Shown: in pieces, positions 62,809 through 64,000 of the stretch | Layout of the letters: every line of letters begins with the position of its first letter | Numbering within the stretch: the first letter of the stretch is position 1 | Source: Nitrospira sp. SG-bin1 | Lineage (GTDB): Bacteria; Nitrospirota; Nitrospiria; Nitrospirales; Nitrospiraceae | NCBI GenBank assembly: GCA_002083365.1 | Contig: LVWS01000045.1 | Location: 98,319 to 162,318, forward strand | Length of the DNA stretch: 64,000 nt | Direction of reading: 5' to 3' | Made by a program: the position numbers and the translations under genes | The notes under the pieces: model-generated | The model's input: only the letters and a program-made list of their open reading frames with translations | What the model was told of the DNA's origin: nothing | Databases searched by the model: none

Positions 62809-63993
62809 ATGACGACGCTAGCACCATGGACCGAGCAGTGGCAACACTTGCAGCGGGATATTCGGGACCAGTTCTGGGGCGATTTAGCCCGACACACGCG
62901 GCAGAGCTGGCAAAACTTCTTAGGCCGGCTGTCCATCGAAGCCCGGGATCGGTATCTCGGGGTGCGCGAGTATGAACGGAGTCTGGAGCGGCCGGATACC
63001 CGCAACGGCTTCTACGAACGAGATTTCGGGACGCGCCTGGGGACCCTCCGCGTGCGGGTGGCCCGGACGCGGCAGCAGACCTTCTTGCCCAGCGGTCTCA
63101 CGCGCTTGGCGCGCCGAGCGGACGAGATCCTGTTGTTGATCCGGGAAGCGTTCCTTCGGGGGTTGAGCACACGGGCCGTGGGGCGGGTGGTGGCCTTGCT
63201 CACAGAGGACCCCGTGAGTGCCCAGACCGTCTCGCGGCTCACGCGGGACTTGGACCACGCGGTGGCGCAGTTTCATCAGGCGCCCCTGACCGATGACTGG
63301 CGGTATCTGTTTCTGGATGGGGTCAGCTTGCGGGTGCGGCGACCAGGCGGACGCAAGCGGGTGCAGCTACTCGTCGCCTATGGCATCCGGGTCGATGGGA
63401 CGCGGCAGTTGCTGGCCTTCACCCGGAGTACCGGTGAGAGCCAGGCGGCGTGGGAGGGCCTCTTACAGGATCTCTATCGGCGCGGCCTCGAAGGCCGCCA
63501 GCTCCAACTGATTGTGACTGATGGCTGTGCGGGGTTGGCGGCCGCCCTGCAGACCGTCTATCCCCGGGTGGCCCATCAACGCTGTTGGGTGCATAAGCTC
63601 CGCAATCTGTTGAGTGGCGCCCGTCGTCGGGATCACGCCGCGATGAAGGCGGGCGCTCAAGCGATCTATCAGGCAACGAGTCGGGCGGAGGCGGAACACG
63701 CCGCTCGAACGTTCGCGCGCCGCTGGCGGGACGCGTATCCATCACTGGTGACGCGGCTGCTCGAAGACCTGCCGGAGTTGCTCGCGTTCTTCCAGTGTCC
63801 GCGGCCCCTCTGGCGGAAGCTCCGAACGACCAATATCATTGAACGCTGCTTCGTCGAAGTCCGGCGGCGCACACGACCGATGGTATGCTTTGTCAACGTG
63901 CAGAGTGTGGAACGGATTATTTTCTCCATCTTTAACCGGTTTAACTTGGAATGGACTCAGCGCACCCTTCGTCAATTTACACACGCGGCTTGA
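62809..63993 (+). CDS. IS256/mutator-family transposase
   Basis: The 394-residue DDE-type transposase has the first Asp in YLFLDGVSLRV, the second in LIVTDGCAGLAAAL and the Glu in NIIERCFVEVRRR, in IS256 order, with the C/H region AHQRCWVHKLRNLL. The reading frame is complete and looks intact, so the element may be active. A strong AAGGAGG precedes it. Confidence 0.93.
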   Translation: MTTLAPWTEQWQHLQRDIRDQFWGDLARHTRQSWQNFLGRLSIEARDRYLGVREYERSLERPDTRNGFYERDFGTRLGTLRVRVARTRQQTFLPSGLTRLARRADEILLLIREAFLRGLSTRAVGRVVALLTEDPVSAQTVSRLTRDLDHAVAQFHQAPLTDDWRYLFLDGVSLRVRRPGGRKRVQLLVAYGIRVDGTRQLLAFTRSTGESQAAWEGLLQDLYRRGLEGRQLQLIVTDGCAGLAAALQTVYPRVAHQRCWVHKLRNLLSGARRRDHAAMKAGAQAIYQATSRAEAEHAARTFARRWRDAYPSLVTRLLEDLPELLAFFQCPRPLWRKLRTTNIIERCFVEVRRRTRPMVCFVNVQSVERIIFSIFNRFNLEWTQRTLRQFTHAA

Positions 63994-64000
63994 CATCACC

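Larger units (their letters stand above)
62718..64000 (+). mobile_element. IS256-type insertion sequence with both terminal inverted repeats visible
   Basis: The left end GGTGATGT (62718-62725), TGTGTAAA and GACGAAGGGTG match, in reverse complement, the window's last bases (ACATCACC at 63993-64000, TTTACACA and CACCCTTCGTC further in). That gives imperfect ends of about 38 bases. The element is therefore at least 1283 bases, and its right end falls at or within a base or two of the window edge. One transposase gene fills it. Target-site duplication cannot be checked. Confidence 0.85.

Overview
The window looks like a piece of a Nitrospirota chromosome, most likely Nitrospira or a close relative. 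This is inference: it rests on the house-keeping gene set, the ferredoxin-thioredoxin reductase subunit, the DciA and DnaA layout, and an inverted-repeat element at 37854-37976 of a type I recall from Nitrospira genomes. It is mostly ordinary core chromosome. A replication origin lies near position 44 kb, and small accessory patches sit between the core blocks.

Layout. 1-12 kb: the end of an M24 aminopeptidase, a long TatA-like protein, two tandem PilZ-like paralogs, the tig-clpP-clpX proteolysis operon behind a tRNA-Leu, tRNA-Ser, SRP RNA and dnaX-ybaB-recR, then a DksA-type protein and two lipoproteins. 12-23 kb: trmFO-xerC-hslV-hslU-argB-M28 peptidase, a small patch with a broken ORF6N gene and a methyltransferase-like gene, then a gamma carbonic anhydrase, rimO and purU. 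23-35 kb: an envelope-stress-like set (response regulator, histidine kinase, HtrA), gcvP, a Tat-exported PLP enzyme, a secreted protein with 14 repeats of about 50 residues, and a Sel1 protein. 35-43 kb: tRNA-Leu, a helicase-like ATPase without a P-loop, a repeat element, a possible HEPN-type gene, a TPR protein and a double-domain ThyX-like protein. 41.7-53.6 kb: hisS, three DsrEFH/TusDCB-like genes, oriC, dnaA-dnaN-gyrB-gyrA, dciA and smpB. 53.6-64 kb: a gene-poor stretch with three microproteins, two of them paralogous and each preceded by the same palindrome; a second two-component system; an exported protein and FTR catalytic subunit; a large VWA protein; mdh; and an IS256-type insertion sequence whose two ends can both be seen.

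How the genes work together. dnaA, dnaN, gyrB, gyrA, dciA, dnaX, ybaB, recR and xerC cover initiation, clamp and clamp loader, topology, helicase recruitment, repair and dimer resolution. tig, clpXP, hslVU, smpB and htrA cover folding and protein quality control in the cytoplasm and envelope. The most likely undescribed items are the microprotein pair with a shared operator-like palindrome (53.8-54.3 kb), the 14-repeat CX4C secreted protein, the tandem ThyX-like enzyme, the PilZ pair with GxGGGG in place of DxSxxG, and the TatA with a second amphipathic-helix copy. No CRISPR array and no complete phage or defence island was seen.
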